In this document: one piece after another, positions 8,737 through 17,268 of the stretch | How positions within the stretch are numbered: the stretch's first letter is position 1 | How the letters are laid out: every line of letters begins with the position of its first letter | Assembly (NCBI RefSeq): GCF_002949795.1 | Contig: NZ_CP026692.1 | Location: forward strand, 2,725,501 to 2,789,500 | DNA length: 64,000 nt | Origin: Nostoc sp. 'Lobaria pulmonaria (5183) cyanobiont' | GTDB lineage: Bacteria > Cyanobacteriota > Cyanobacteriia > Cyanobacteriales > Nostocaceae | Direction: 5' to 3' | Notes under the pieces: generated by a model | Told to the model about the DNA's origin: nothing | Seen by the model: only the letters and a program-made list of their open reading frames with translations | The model's database searches: none | Translations under genes and position numbers: made by a program

Positions 8737-8967
8737 TCTCTATAGAAATTTTTGATTGATAAGCTGTCGATTATACAATTTTCTGTGGCTTGAGCACAGG
8801 ATAAATGCAACTTATGTCAAAATCGAGAAATTCTTTTTCAATATCAAACTTTATTATATACGCAGCATCCCGATGTATAAAAGGCTTTTATTTCTCTTTG
8901 CTAACAATCACACGAATATATCGTGCTGAAAAACTTAGCTTTCTCAAAAGATATAAAACAAACCAAA

Positions 8968-9360
8968 TTAATCAGCAGCAGCATAATCTGGCAATACGTT
9001 GAGTTGTAAATTCACAGCACTTAGATAATTTTGATCGTTTAAAACTTGTGATGGTAACTTATCTGCATTCACAGCAGCTTTAACCAAATCTTTCGCAAGA
9101 ATATTTCTATTTTGAGTTTTAAGTATTAGCGCTTCTCCGCTAGGAATACCATGTTGTTGCAGACCTCCTTGATAAGCAAAAGCAACTAGATTTGAAGGCT
9201 GGAGGTAATTCGCAGAAGTCGAGTTAGTAGATAAATTATTAGAGTTAACAGCTATTGTTTCACTGTTGTTGATAGTAGCTGTTTGAGCGCCACCAATTCC
9301 AGGTACAAGAGTAATAGAAGCAAAAATCAGTGCAGTATTTATTAAGGTAGCAAGTTTCAT
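8968..9360 (-). CDS. Small secreted protein of unknown function
   Basis: A 130-residue protein with a clear signal peptide (MKLATLINTALIFASITLVPGIGGAQ-T). The mature part is Asn/Ser-rich, then has LVAFAYQGGLQQHGIPSGEALI and KDLVKAAVNADKLPSQVL. I do not recognise a family. It is probably periplasmic or secreted. It stands alone between the TPR gene and a 500-nt gap. Confidence 0.7.
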   Translation of the reverse strand: MKLATLINTALIFASITLVPGIGGAQTATINNSETIAVNSNNLSTNSTSANYLQPSNLVAFAYQGGLQQHGIPSGEALILKTQNRNILAKDLVKAAVNADKLPSQVLNDQNYLSAVNLQLNVLPDYAAAD

Positions 9361-9876
9361 AAGTTATATTTAGGTAAAATGCGATCAGTGTTCCTTAGTA
9401 ATAGAATCCTCTTTATTATTAATCTCAGCTTCCTTCAATCAGGTCATCTGATCGGTTGATCTATGACTCACCCAAAAGGGTGAGCTAATTGAGTGACACA
9501 AAGAGCAATAAAGACTTGTTAAGCCTAGATATAGAAAAGATTAGTTGAAATTTTCAAGTACTGAACTGAGGCGAGTTGAACATTTATGCAATTTTTCAAT
9601 TCGCCTTTTGAGTTCCCCTAAAAAAGCAGAGATTGCTGCAACAGATGACTCAAACACGCCCATTTACCCAAGCTGAATCGTAAGTATTTCCCAGGATGTT
9701 AGAGAAAAACACTTCGTACTGCTTTGCTAAAGCGTCTCTACGCACCTAAAATTCTCGCTTGGGAGAAAAAACTTGACGGCAAAGCGCTTTTGTAGTATAT
9801 TTGTACTATAAAAGCGCTTAAATGTTGCATAAAACTTTACCACTCCCGACTACGCCAATAGGAGAGTACAAAATAA
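9361..9876. other. Gene-free stretch upstream of the KTSC gene
   Basis: No gene seen. A small hairpin CTCACCC/GGGTGAG lies near 9469-9486 and a long inverted repeat near 9782-9819. Convergence is absent (both flanking genes diverge), so promoters of both must lie here. Confidence 0.5.
9782..9819. promoter_or_regulatory. Long inverted repeat upstream of KTSC gene
   Basis: Two 16-nt arms, AAGCGCTTTTGTAGTA and the complement of AAGCGCTTTTATAGTA, differ by one base and are separated by 6 nt. The element lies 58 nt before the start codon at 9877. It could be an operator, a hairpin in the leader mRNA, or a small repeat element. Confidence 0.5.
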
Positions 9877-10293
9877 ATGAAGCTATCTAAGGTAGACTTG
9901 AGCAGTTTAGTAGCGATCGCTCACTCTGATGGATATTTGCAGTTGTTGCTCGACCGAGGTAACGAACTAGAGTTTTTGGAAATTCCGGCCCCGATACAAG
10001 CTTATGAAGGATTGCAAGAACTGAACGAGGCGATCGCCGAAACGACTGCATTACCCTTTGAAGAAGAACCAATTGTCATGCTACCAGTTGTCTCATCAAT
10101 GGCTATGGCTGTAGGCTACGATCACAACGAACAGATTTTGCAAGTTGAGTTTCAAAGTGGAGCGGTTTATCAGTACTTAGGCGTAGACGAGGATACTTGG
10201 GAAGATTTACATTCCTCTGACTCAATTGGCAGCTTTTTCAATCAAGAGATTAAAGGTAGATATGACTGCGATCGTCTAGATAATGCAGATTAA
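9877..10293 (+). CDS. KTSC-domain protein
   Basis: A 138-residue protein. The C-terminal half matches the KTSC domain: AVGYDHNEQILQVEFQSGAVYQYLGVDEDTWEDLHSSDSIGSFFNQEIKGRYDCDRL. The N-terminal half is a strand/helix region (SLVAIAHSDGYLQLLLDRGNELEFLEI). KTSC domains are small strand-rich modules with no fixed role, sometimes tied to nucleic-acid proteins. The stop codon overlaps the end of an antisense response-regulator remnant. Confidence 0.85.
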   Translation: MKLSKVDLSSLVAIAHSDGYLQLLLDRGNELEFLEIPAPIQAYEGLQELNEAIAETTALPFEEEPIVMLPVVSSMAMAVGYDHNEQILQVEFQSGAVYQYLGVDEDTWEDLHSSDSIGSFFNQEIKGRYDCDRLDNAD

Positions 10294-10448
10294 TGATTAA
10301 TAACTGCATACAGGGTTTTCAATAATTCTTGCGTTGTATAAGGTTTAGGTAAAAAGGCTGTATACTCAGCAGTCTTATCGATCGGTACTTGTTCACTTGT
10401 TGCCAGTCGATTTACAGCAATAATCGGCAACACTAAACATAATACTAG
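10290..10448 (-). pseudogene. Remnant of a response-regulator receiver domain
   Basis: The reverse strand encodes IIAVNRLATSEQ...AFLPKPYTTQELLKTLYAVINH and stops. This is the C-terminal third of a CheY-like receiver domain, including the conserved Lys-Pro (KP) before the last helix. The upstream part needed for the phosphorylated Asp is missing: further upstream the frame runs into the moaE start region with unrelated residues. It is therefore a leftover of a two-component or hybrid kinase gene, not a working gene. Confidence 0.65.
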
Positions 10449-10500
10449 TAACGCTTTCTTCAGAGACAATAGAAAAAGCCTATATAATATCAACGCAGTT

Positions 10501-10986
10501 ATGACAACCACACTTACCTCTGCTGTTAAACCAAGAGCCGAAGATAGTTTTGCCATTACCTTTGCGCCGTTATCTCTGGAAGAAATCTATGCTAAATCTG
10601 ACGATCCAGCCAATGGTGCTGTGGTTGTGATGAGTGGTATGGTTCGCAATCAAACCGATGGTAAACCTGTGATTGCTCTAGAGTATCAAGCTTATGAACC
10701 GATGGCATTGCGGATATTTTATCAAATTGCTGCTGATATTCGCTTATCTATGTCTGATGTGAATCGAGTTGCGATTTATCATCGCGTTGGACGTTTGCAA
10801 GTTGGGGAAATCAGCGTTTTAGTAGCTGTGGGTTCTCCTCATCGGAGTGAGGCGTTTGAAGCTTGCCAATATGCTATTGATACACTCAAACATGAAGCAC
10901 CCATTTGGAAGAAAGAACATTGGGAAGATGGTTCTAGCACTTGGGTGAGTGTTGGTGCGTGTGAAACATCAGGAGAAAATTGTTGA
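10501..10986 (+). CDS. moaE: Molybdopterin synthase catalytic subunit MoaE
   Basis: A 161-residue protein with the MoaE landmarks: GAVVVMSGMVRNQTDG, ALEYQAYEPMA, VAIYHRVGRLQVGEISVLVAVGSPHRSEAFEAC and the C-terminal HEAPIWKKEHW with the active-site lysine. MoaE with MoaD adds sulfur to precursor Z to make molybdopterin in the cytoplasm. No moaD is adjacent. The N-terminal 15 residues are a short extension. Length fits the family. Confidence 0.95.
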   Translation: MTTTLTSAVKPRAEDSFAITFAPLSLEEIYAKSDDPANGAVVVMSGMVRNQTDGKPVIALEYQAYEPMALRIFYQIAADIRLSMSDVNRVAIYHRVGRLQVGEISVLVAVGSPHRSEAFEACQYAIDTLKHEAPIWKKEHWEDGSSTWVSVGACETSGENC

Positions 10987-11087
10987 TTTGAAGAAGAATT
11001 CAGAAATCAGAATTCAGGAGTCAGATTGACAAAATCTTGACAAGCACAGGTAAACTGCTATGCCCTTTTTTGAAGTGTATTGAACTC

Positions 11088-11144
11088 ATCGACACCACTC
11101 GCCAAAACATTGAAAACCGCAAAACTTCGTTGACTGGTGTCGAT
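11088..11144. repeat. 10-bp inverted repeat downstream of moaE
   Basis: ATCGACACCA at 11088 and its exact complement TGGTGTCGAT at 11135 flank 37 nt between convergent genes. No T-run is seen, so its role is open. Confidence 0.4.
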
Positions 11145-11194
11145 TGTTTCCACAGTAAGGGTTTCAGGCTACAAAATTGATTGCTTATTGATAA

Positions 11195-11581
11195 TTAATT
11201 GATATTTGTTGACAAAACGAACTCTGCAATCTCTATACGATTCCCGCCGGGATCTCGGAGGAAAAACCGCACGCATCCTGGAAGTGGTCGTTGATCGGGA
11301 ATAATTTCTATCCCATGCTCTTTTAGGTGTTCTTCAAAGGCGTTCAAGTTATCAACTTGGAAACAAAAATGCCGTCTAGATGCTTGGTTATTGGCGTTTT
11401 TCTCTCTACTAACGTGCAGTTCAATGTCTCCCAACTTGTACCACGCTCCTGAATCATTTTTGATGATATCAGGTCTGGCAATTTCAGTCAGTCCCAAAAC
11501 TTCGCTGTAGAAAGATAGCATTGCTTCCTCCACTTCAAAAGGATAGGTTACTTGAATATGATGAACTGCATTAAGCTTCAT
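11195..11581 (-). CDS. VOC-family (glyoxalase-like) protein
   Basis: A 128-residue single-module vicinal-oxygen-chelate protein: HHIQVTYPFEVEEAMLSFYSEVLGLTE, a middle strand set (WYKLGDIELHVSRE), then HFCFQVDNLNAFEEHLKEHG and CVRFFLRDPGGNRIEIAEF. The first His, the His of RRHFCF and the Glu in RIEIAE occupy the metal-ligand positions. Substrate cannot be told. It lies 103 nt downstream of the GNAT gene on the same strand and may share its transcript. Confidence 0.88.
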   Translation of the reverse strand: MKLNAVHHIQVTYPFEVEEAMLSFYSEVLGLTEIARPDIIKNDSGAWYKLGDIELHVSREKNANNQASRRHFCFQVDNLNAFEEHLKEHGIEIIPDQRPLPGCVRFFLRDPGGNRIEIAEFVLSTNIN

Positions 11582-11684
11582 AAATTTTTCTCCTAATTTG
11601 GGTTAAATTTGGTACTGCTATAATCACTTTTTGCCCTAATACTGGCGTATTTGTAAAGTTTTTCTGTTCCGACTCACCAAACAT

Positions 11685-12098
11685 CTATACGACAAGCTTT
11701 CCCATACTGATGCGTTCTTCTACGAGATAGCCAAGTTTTTTATAAAACTCAACTGCTTCTGCGTTGGAGACACGAACTTGGAGATTGATTTTGAGGCATC
11801 CCATCGCTATCAATTCCTTCTCTGCGTGCTGCACTAGCTTGCTACCAATACCCTGCGGTTGATACTGAGGACTGACCGCAACTGTGTATAGCCAACCGCG
11901 ATGCCCGTCATATCCTGCCATGATAGTGCCTACAATTACAAAGTTAATCTCAGTAACGAAAAACAACTCAGGCTGTACAGCAAGCTTCTGACTGATTACC
12001 AATTTTGGGCTGCTGTGCGACGGGTTATTAGGAAACACCTCATCCCACAAAGCGCTGACTAATTCAGCATCAGATTCTTGATATGGTCTTATATTCAT
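11685..12098 (-). CDS. GNAT-family N-acetyltransferase
   Basis: A 137-residue GNAT domain: MNIRPYQESDAELVSALWDEVFP at the start, the acetyl-CoA loop VSPQYQPQGIGSKLVQHAEKEL, and the C-terminal NAEAVEFYKKLGY. These are motifs A and B of the family. The acceptor substrate cannot be inferred. Typical length for a stand-alone GNAT enzyme. Confidence 0.9.
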   Translation of the reverse strand: MNIRPYQESDAELVSALWDEVFPNNPSHSSPKLVISQKLAVQPELFFVTEINFVIVGTIMAGYDGHRGWLYTVAVSPQYQPQGIGSKLVQHAEKELIAMGCLKINLQVRVSNAEAVEFYKKLGYLVEERISMGKLVV

Positions 12099-12248
12099 CT
12101 ACATCTCTAAATCAAAAGACTTGCCTTTGCACATTGTTTGTGAAATACTACTCTTTAAACTACGGCAAATAGATATGTTTTAAGTAATATTGTACAAAAA
12201 TTACCATAAAACATCGCGTCATGAAAGCAATTACAGGCTAATCCTAAG

Positions 12249-12623
12249 ATGACAAACACAGAAATTCGTACAGATCGAGTTAAAGTCCCTAACGGAGATT
12301 ATATGGCTGCGCGAAAATTTGCCACAGAAAATCCGAAATTAGTGCGATTAGTTCTTGAGGAGATAGATAACACAGGTCAATGGAGTGAGAAAAACCGATC
12401 AGAAGTTGTAAAACTGACTATTCCTCACCTGAAAATTGATGAAGATATTTTAACAACAATGGTTGAAAGGCGAACTTACGGGTTAAGACCAATTACGCCA
12501 GAAATCATGGAAAATCAACATAAGATTGCAGATTTGTTTGCCAAAGAAAAAGTTATTTTTAAACCTATTAATATCAAGGAAGCGATGCTGACTAGCGAAC
12601 AATATGCAGCTATCACACCATAA
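12249..12623 (+). pseudogene. ssuA: 5'-truncated sulfonate-binding protein gene (ssuA remnant)
   Basis: The 124-codon frame matches only the C-terminal third of an SsuA-type periplasmic sulfonate-binding protein: VPNGDYMAARKFATENPKLVRLVLEEIDNTGQWSEKNRSEV, then YGLRPITPEIMENQHKIADLF and the terminal KPINIKEAMLTSEQYAAITP. The family is about 320-350 residues and exported; here the signal peptide and first lobe are missing and an in-frame stop lies 24 nt before the ATG. Its position 35 nt before ssuD matches the usual ssu order. It is read as a decayed gene. Confidence 0.75.
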
Positions 12624-12658
12624 ACCATTAGCCAGAAATAGCGCCAGGAGATAGGAAA

Positions 12659-13819
12659 ATGGAAGTTTTTTGGTATTTGCCGACACAGGGAGATGAGCGT
12701 TATTTAGGTACTACAATCGGCAGGCGACCAGCCACTTATCCCTATATGCAGCAAATAGCTCAGGCTGTTGATAAATTGGGCTATGGTGGGATGTTGATTG
12801 GTACTGGACAAAAACAAGATACTTGGATTGTAGCTACTTCGTTAATTTCAGTTACAGAACGCTTGCGGTTTCTTGTAGCCTTTCGTCCAGCAATTATGTC
12901 GCCTTCTTTGGCAGTCAGGATGGCTGCGACTTTTGACCAGATTTCTAACGGTCGAATTATTCTGAATGTTGTCACTGGTGGCGACACAAAAGAACTTGCT
13001 AAAGATGGGATTTTCTTAGATCACGATCAGCGTTATGATCTCACGGATGAGTTTTTGACAATTTGGCGATCGCTCATGCAAGGTGAAGAAGTAAGCTATA
13101 GTGGTCGCCACTTGCAAGTTCAAGGCGCAAAACTCCAATTTTCTCCCGTACAAAAGCCTTACCCCACCTTATATTTTGGTGGTTCTTCAGATGCCGCTCT
13201 CCAAGTTGCTGCCAAACACATTGATGTGTATTTAACTTGGGGTGAACCACCAAATCGAGTTGCTCAAAAGATTACAAAGGTACGCCGATTAGCAGCAGAA
13301 CAAGGTAGAACAGTCCGCTTTGGGATTCGGATGCACGTCATAGTCCGCGAAACTACGCAAAAAGCTTGGGATGCAGCTAATGAACTGATTCAGTATGTGG
13401 ATGATGAAACCATAGCAGCTGCACATCAGCGATTTACTCAGTCTGAATCAGAAGGGCAACGCCGCATGGCCCAACTGCACAATGGCGAGGTTGCCTCCGG
13501 CACGCTACGCGAACGCCAAAACTTAGAAATTAGCCCCAACTTATGGGCAGGTGTTGGCTTAGTGCGTGGGGGCGCTGGGACTGCCTTAGTCGGAGATCCA
13601 GAGACAGTTGCAGCGCGAATGTTAGAATATACCGATTTATGAATTGATACCTTCGTTTTCTCAGGGTATCCCCATCTCGAAGAAGCCTATCGAGTCGCAG
13701 AATTATTATTTCCCAGGTTGCCGTTACAAACTCCGGCGATTGCATTACCGCAGCAGGTTGCAAGTACATTCAGTGAATTTGTTACCAACACAGATTTACT
13801 CAAACCACAGCCTGTGTAA
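12659..13819 (+). pseudogene. ssuD: Alkanesulfonate monooxygenase gene interrupted by an in-frame TGA
   Basis: The frame from 12659 encodes an SsuD-type FMNH2-dependent luciferase-fold monooxygenase that releases sulfite from alkanesulfonates: [53 protein letters not shown]. It stops at TGA 13640-13642 after YTDL. In the same frame the family's C-terminus continues directly, [24 protein letters not shown], to TAA at 13817-13819. The full frame would be 386 codons, the normal length. The usual residue at the TGA is glycine (GGA), so one base change explains it. The truncated product of 327 residues lacks the last helices of the barrel. Confidence 0.85.
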
Positions 13820-13906
13820 GCAATTCAAAATTCCAAAAAGCATGAGTCCGAAAAAACCTCAACTTAGACCGGCTAACTTTTTCTAAAGCAAGTTTTGCAG
13901 CAAAAA

Positions 13907-13930
13907 GGCTCAAGCATTCCTGCCTGAGCC
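13907..13930 (+). terminator. Hairpin downstream of ssuD
   Basis: GGCTCA and TGAGCC form a stem that can be extended by further internal pairs. No T-run follows, so it is only a weak terminator candidate. Confidence 0.3.
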
Positions 13931-14039
13931 ATGACTAAATTCAATTTATAGACTAGCTTCAAGAGCTATATCTTCCGATCGGTAGTGGATAAGTTCAGTT
14001 AAAATTTCTGGCTATACTAATGTAAGATAATTATCTGGA

Positions 14040-14180
14040 TGATGTCTAGGTTGAAATCTATAACCTAAACAAAGTCTAAATTACTAAAGCTAAAAGTTGG
14101 GAAACTCCGGTGAAATTCCGGGACTGTGCCGCAGCTGTGATGGGATCGCCCAAGTCAGAATGCCAACTCTCAGGATGTCC
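14040..14180 (+). promoter_or_regulatory. Cobalamin riboswitch
   Basis: The leader carries the conserved cobalamin-riboswitch core in order: AAGTTGGGAA, CCGGTGAAATTCCGG, GACTGTGCCGCAGCTGTGA, and AGTCAGAATGCCA near 14153. These match the B12 box and the flanking stems of the aptamer. It stands directly before cobG, a corrin-ring synthesis gene, so B12 feedback on cobG-cobH-cobI is expected. Boundaries are approximate. Confidence 0.9.
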
Positions 14181-14200
14181 TGAAGACACACTCACCGTCT

Positions 14201-14227
14201 ACTCCCTGCGTTGCACGGGGAAGGAGT
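14201..14227 (+). promoter_or_regulatory. SD-sequestering hairpin of the cobalamin riboswitch
   Basis: ACTCCCTGC (14201-14209) can pair with GCACGGGG and with AAGGAGT (14221-14227), the ribosome-binding site of cobG. This explains the TTG at 14235 as start and suggests translational control rather than termination. Confidence 0.6.
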
Positions 14228-14234
14228 TTTAAGT

Positions 14235-15686
14235 TTGGTTTCTGGATTTGCCACTTGTCCTGGCTTGTTTTATGCTACTCCCGCCGCAGATGGTATATTA
14301 TCTCGCGTTAGAATACCAGGTGGAATTATTAGTAGTCAGCAATGCCGTGCGATCGCAGATATAGCAGAACAGCATGGTGGCGGCTATATAGATGTGACTA
14401 ATCGAGCCAACCTGCAAGTTCGTGAAATCCGCACGGGGATAAATGCTGAGGTTCTGAAGTACCTCCAAAAGATGGGATTGGGTTCTGACAATACTCTTGT
14501 AGACCAAATCCGCAATATTATGACCAGTCCAACTGCTGGTATCGATCCCCAGGAATTAATCGACACTCGCCCTTTTGTCCAAGGTTGGGATGATTATATT
14601 ACAGCACATCCGGCGCTTTCGGGACTCTCGGCAAAATTTAGCGTTTGCTTTGATGGTGGTGGGATAATTCAGGTGGGCGATCGCTTGAATGATATCACCT
14701 TTGCAGCTGTCTTAATTAACGATAATGTTTACTTTTGCCTCTATCTCAGTGTCGGCGAGAAGGGTCAACCGCCCAGCGATACGGGAATTTTGTTACCACC
14801 AGAGGACTGTTTGCCTGTCTTAGCAGCTTTGGCGGATGTCTATCTAGCTTATAGTCATACTCCGAGTAAACGGCGGCTACGTTTGAGAGAGTTATTGAAT
14901 ACTTTGGGTTGTGAAAATTATCTCCAAGAAGTTGAGCAGCGTCTACCTTTCCCCCTTTTATGCAGTGAAATAAGAAAAGACCTACTCCCCCAGCAAGGCA
15001 AGAGGGAAAAATATCACCATATTGGCATTCATCCCCAACGTCAGCAAGGCTTATTTTACATTGGTGTTGTCTTGCCCCTTGGTCGATTGGAGAGTAGACA
15101 GATGCGGGGTTTAGCAGATTTAGCAACGAAATACGGTAGTGCAATCAGGCTAACCCCTTGGCAAAATTTGCTCCTTACAGATATTCCTCAGCAATGGGTT
15201 GCTGATGTCCAAAGTGAAATTGCTTTCTTAGGATTAGATTCCTCTGCAACCAACATCAAAACTGGATTAGTTGCCTGTTCTGGAAAAAAGGGTTGCGCCG
15301 CTTCTGCTACGGATACCAAAAGTCATGCGTTGACATTAGCAGAGTATCTTGAAACTCGCATTACTCTCGATTACCCAGTTAATATCCACTTTAGCGGCTG
15401 CGAAAAATCTTGTGCCCAACATAGCAAGAGTGATATTACTCTGCTTGGTGTCAGCTTCAATGCTGACAATGAAACTGTGGAAGGATATCACATTTATGTT
15501 GGTGACAGCAAGCATAAATTCGGACGCGAACTATATCAATATGTAACTTTTGCCGAACTACCTGCATTAATAGAGCGGATGCTATATGTATATAAAATTC
15601 AACGCTTAAATTCTGATGAGTCCTTTGGGGAATTTGCTAATCGATATCCACCAGCACAATTACAGCAGTTATTTAATAAATACTGA
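14235..15686 (+). CDS. cobG: Precorrin-3B synthase CobG
   Basis: About 483 residues with the nitrite/sulfite-reductase half-domain repeats: YATPAADGILSRVRIPGGIISSQQCRAIADIAEQHGGGYIDVTNRANLQVRE at the start, a second ferredoxin-like unit near the middle (LFYIGVVLPLGRLESRQMRGLADLA), and the cluster/siroheme ligands CSGKKGC and SGCEKSC near the C-terminus. CobG makes precorrin-3B in the aerobic B12 route using oxygen. The TTG at 14235 is chosen because AAGGAG lies 8 nt upstream; the frame is open from a TTG at 14211 inside the hairpin. It is followed by cobH and cobI. Confidence 0.88.
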   Translation: MVSGFATCPGLFYATPAADGILSRVRIPGGIISSQQCRAIADIAEQHGGGYIDVTNRANLQVREIRTGINAEVLKYLQKMGLGSDNTLVDQIRNIMTSPTAGIDPQELIDTRPFVQGWDDYITAHPALSGLSAKFSVCFDGGGIIQVGDRLNDITFAAVLINDNVYFCLYLSVGEKGQPPSDTGILLPPEDCLPVLAALADVYLAYSHTPSKRRLRLRELLNTLGCENYLQEVEQRLPFPLLCSEIRKDLLPQQGKREKYHHIGIHPQRQQGLFYIGVVLPLGRLESRQMRGLADLATKYGSAIRLTPWQNLLLTDIPQQWVADVQSEIAFLGLDSSATNIKTGLVACSGKKGCAASATDTKSHALTLAEYLETRITLDYPVNIHFSGCEKSCAQHSKSDITLLGVSFNADNETVEGYHIYVGDSKHKFGRELYQYVTFAELPALIERMLYVYKIQRLNSDESFGEFANRYPPAQLQQLFNKY

Positions 15687-15844
15687 GAAAATGGAACCAC
15701 AGATAAATACAGATAATTGATTCCTCCCTTTCTCTGATGTGTTCTCTGCGCCTCTGCGGTTAATTAAATTAGATATTCTTCTATTGAAAAAGAAGTATTT
15801 ATACTAACAAACAAATTAATCCAAAATCTAAAATCCCAAATTTA

Positions 15845-16471
15845 ATGCCCGACTATATCCGAGATGCCAACGAAATTTACCGTAATTCCTTTGCAATCAT
15901 CCGGTCAGAAGCGAACTTAGATGTGTTGCCACCGGATGTAGCAAAAGTTGCTGTGCGTCTAATTCATGCCTGTGGGATGACGGATATTGTCACTGACTTG
16001 GGATATTCACCAACAGCAGTACAATCCGCAAGGGCAGCATTAGCCGCAGGAGCGCCAATTCTGTGCGATTGCCGGATGGTTGCCGATGGCGTTACCAAAC
16101 GGCGGTTGTCTGCAAACAATCAAGTTATCTGTACCCTCAACGAGCCAGAAGTGCCAGAACTTGCCCAGAGTATGGGTACTACAAGGTCGGCAGCAGCTTT
16201 AGAATTATGGCGATCGCACCTAAAAGGCTCAGTAATCGCAATTGGCAATGCGCCCACCGCCCTGTTCAGACTGCTAGAAATGCTCGATGCAGGAGCGCCC
16301 AAACCTGCGATTATCTTAGGCTTTCCAGTGGGGTTTGTTGGTGCAGCAGAATCAAAAGCTGCATTGGCAGCAGACAGCATAAATGTACCATTTTTAACCT
16401 TACACGGTCGGCGCGGTGGGAGTGCGATCGCGGCAGCAGCAGTTAACGCCCTGGCAACGGAGGAAGAATGA
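15845..16471 (+). CDS. cobH: Precorrin-8X methylmutase CobH/CbiC
   Basis: A 208-residue methylmutase: DYIRDANEIYRNSFAIIRSEANL at the N-terminus, the active-site histidine region RLIHACGM, then ILCDCRMVADGV, and the C-terminal GFPVGFVGAAESKAAL. It shifts a methyl group from C-11 to C-12 to make hydrogenobyrinate in corrin synthesis. Gap of 158 nt from cobG and 4-nt overlap with cobI (ATGA) support an operon under the riboswitch. Confidence 0.95.
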   Translation: MPDYIRDANEIYRNSFAIIRSEANLDVLPPDVAKVAVRLIHACGMTDIVTDLGYSPTAVQSARAALAAGAPILCDCRMVADGVTKRRLSANNQVICTLNEPEVPELAQSMGTTRSAAALELWRSHLKGSVIAIGNAPTALFRLLEMLDAGAPKPAIILGFPVGFVGAAESKAALAADSINVPFLTLHGRRGGSAIAAAAVNALATEEE

Positions 16472-17184
16472 ATATGCAACCCAAAGGTAAAGGTCGTCTC
16501 TATGGAATTGGTGTCGGCCCAGGCGATCCCGAACTATTGACCCTCAAAGCGCTGCGGTTATTACGTGCGGCTCCTGTAGTAGCCTATCAATCAGCCACAG
16601 ATAAAGAAAGTATTGCTAGAGCGATCGTCGCGCAGTATCTTCCTGGCAATCAAATCGAGGTGCTATTTCACCTCCCCCGCGCTTTAGAACCAGAAAAAGC
16701 AAAGTCTATTTATGACCAGGAAATTCAACCAATCGCCGACCATTTAGCAGCCGGTCGAGATGTTGTGGTGCTATGCGAGGGCGATCCATTTTTCTATGGC
16801 TCATTTATGTACCTGTTCACGCGGTTATGCGACCAGTACGAAACAGAAGTTGTCCCTGGAGTTTCTTCGCTGATGGCTTGTCCGGTAGCCTTGGGTGTAC
16901 CTTTCACCTACTACACTGATATTCTCACCGTCTTACCAGCGCCATTACCAGCAGAAGAACTGACTACACATCTGCTGATGACCGATGCAGCGGCAATAAT
17001 GAAACTAGGTCGTCACTTTACCAAAGTACGAGATATCTTGCATAAATTAGGGTTAGCATCACGGGCAAGATATATTGAGCGGGCATCAACATCACAGCAA
17101 CGCATCGTACCCCTGGATGAAGTTAATCCAGATGAAGTACCCTATTTCTCAATGATTGTGATTCCTACCAAGAATCGACTATAG
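16468..17184 (+). CDS. cobI: Precorrin-2 C20-methyltransferase CobI/CbiL
   Basis: A 238-residue SAM methyltransferase of the tetrapyrrole family: LYGIGVGPGDPELLTLKALRLL at the start, CEGDPFFYGSFMYL, the VVPGVSSLMACPVALG loop, and YIERASTSQQRIVPLDEV near the end. It methylates C-20 of precorrin-2. Its ATG overlaps the stop of cobH, so the two are translationally coupled. A closer ATG at 16474 is also possible. Confidence 0.95.
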   Translation: MNMQPKGKGRLYGIGVGPGDPELLTLKALRLLRAAPVVAYQSATDKESIARAIVAQYLPGNQIEVLFHLPRALEPEKAKSIYDQEIQPIADHLAAGRDVVVLCEGDPFFYGSFMYLFTRLCDQYETEVVPGVSSLMACPVALGVPFTYYTDILTVLPAPLPAEELTTHLLMTDAAAIMKLGRHFTKVRDILHKLGLASRARYIERASTSQQRIVPLDEVNPDEVPYFSMIVIPTKNRL

Positions 17185-17222
17185 TTCTTTGTTAAAAAAT
17201 CGAAAATCCTAAATAGAATAAC

Positions 17223-17245
17223 CTCCTGGCAGATTAAACCAGGAG
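17223..17245. terminator. Hairpin between convergent cobI and PHP genes
   Basis: CTCCTGG and CCAGGAG form a 7-bp stem with a 9-nt loop between the two stop codons. T-runs beside it are weak, so it is only a candidate bidirectional terminator. Confidence 0.4.
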
Positions 17246-17268
17246 AGTTTAAAAAAATGGATTCATCT

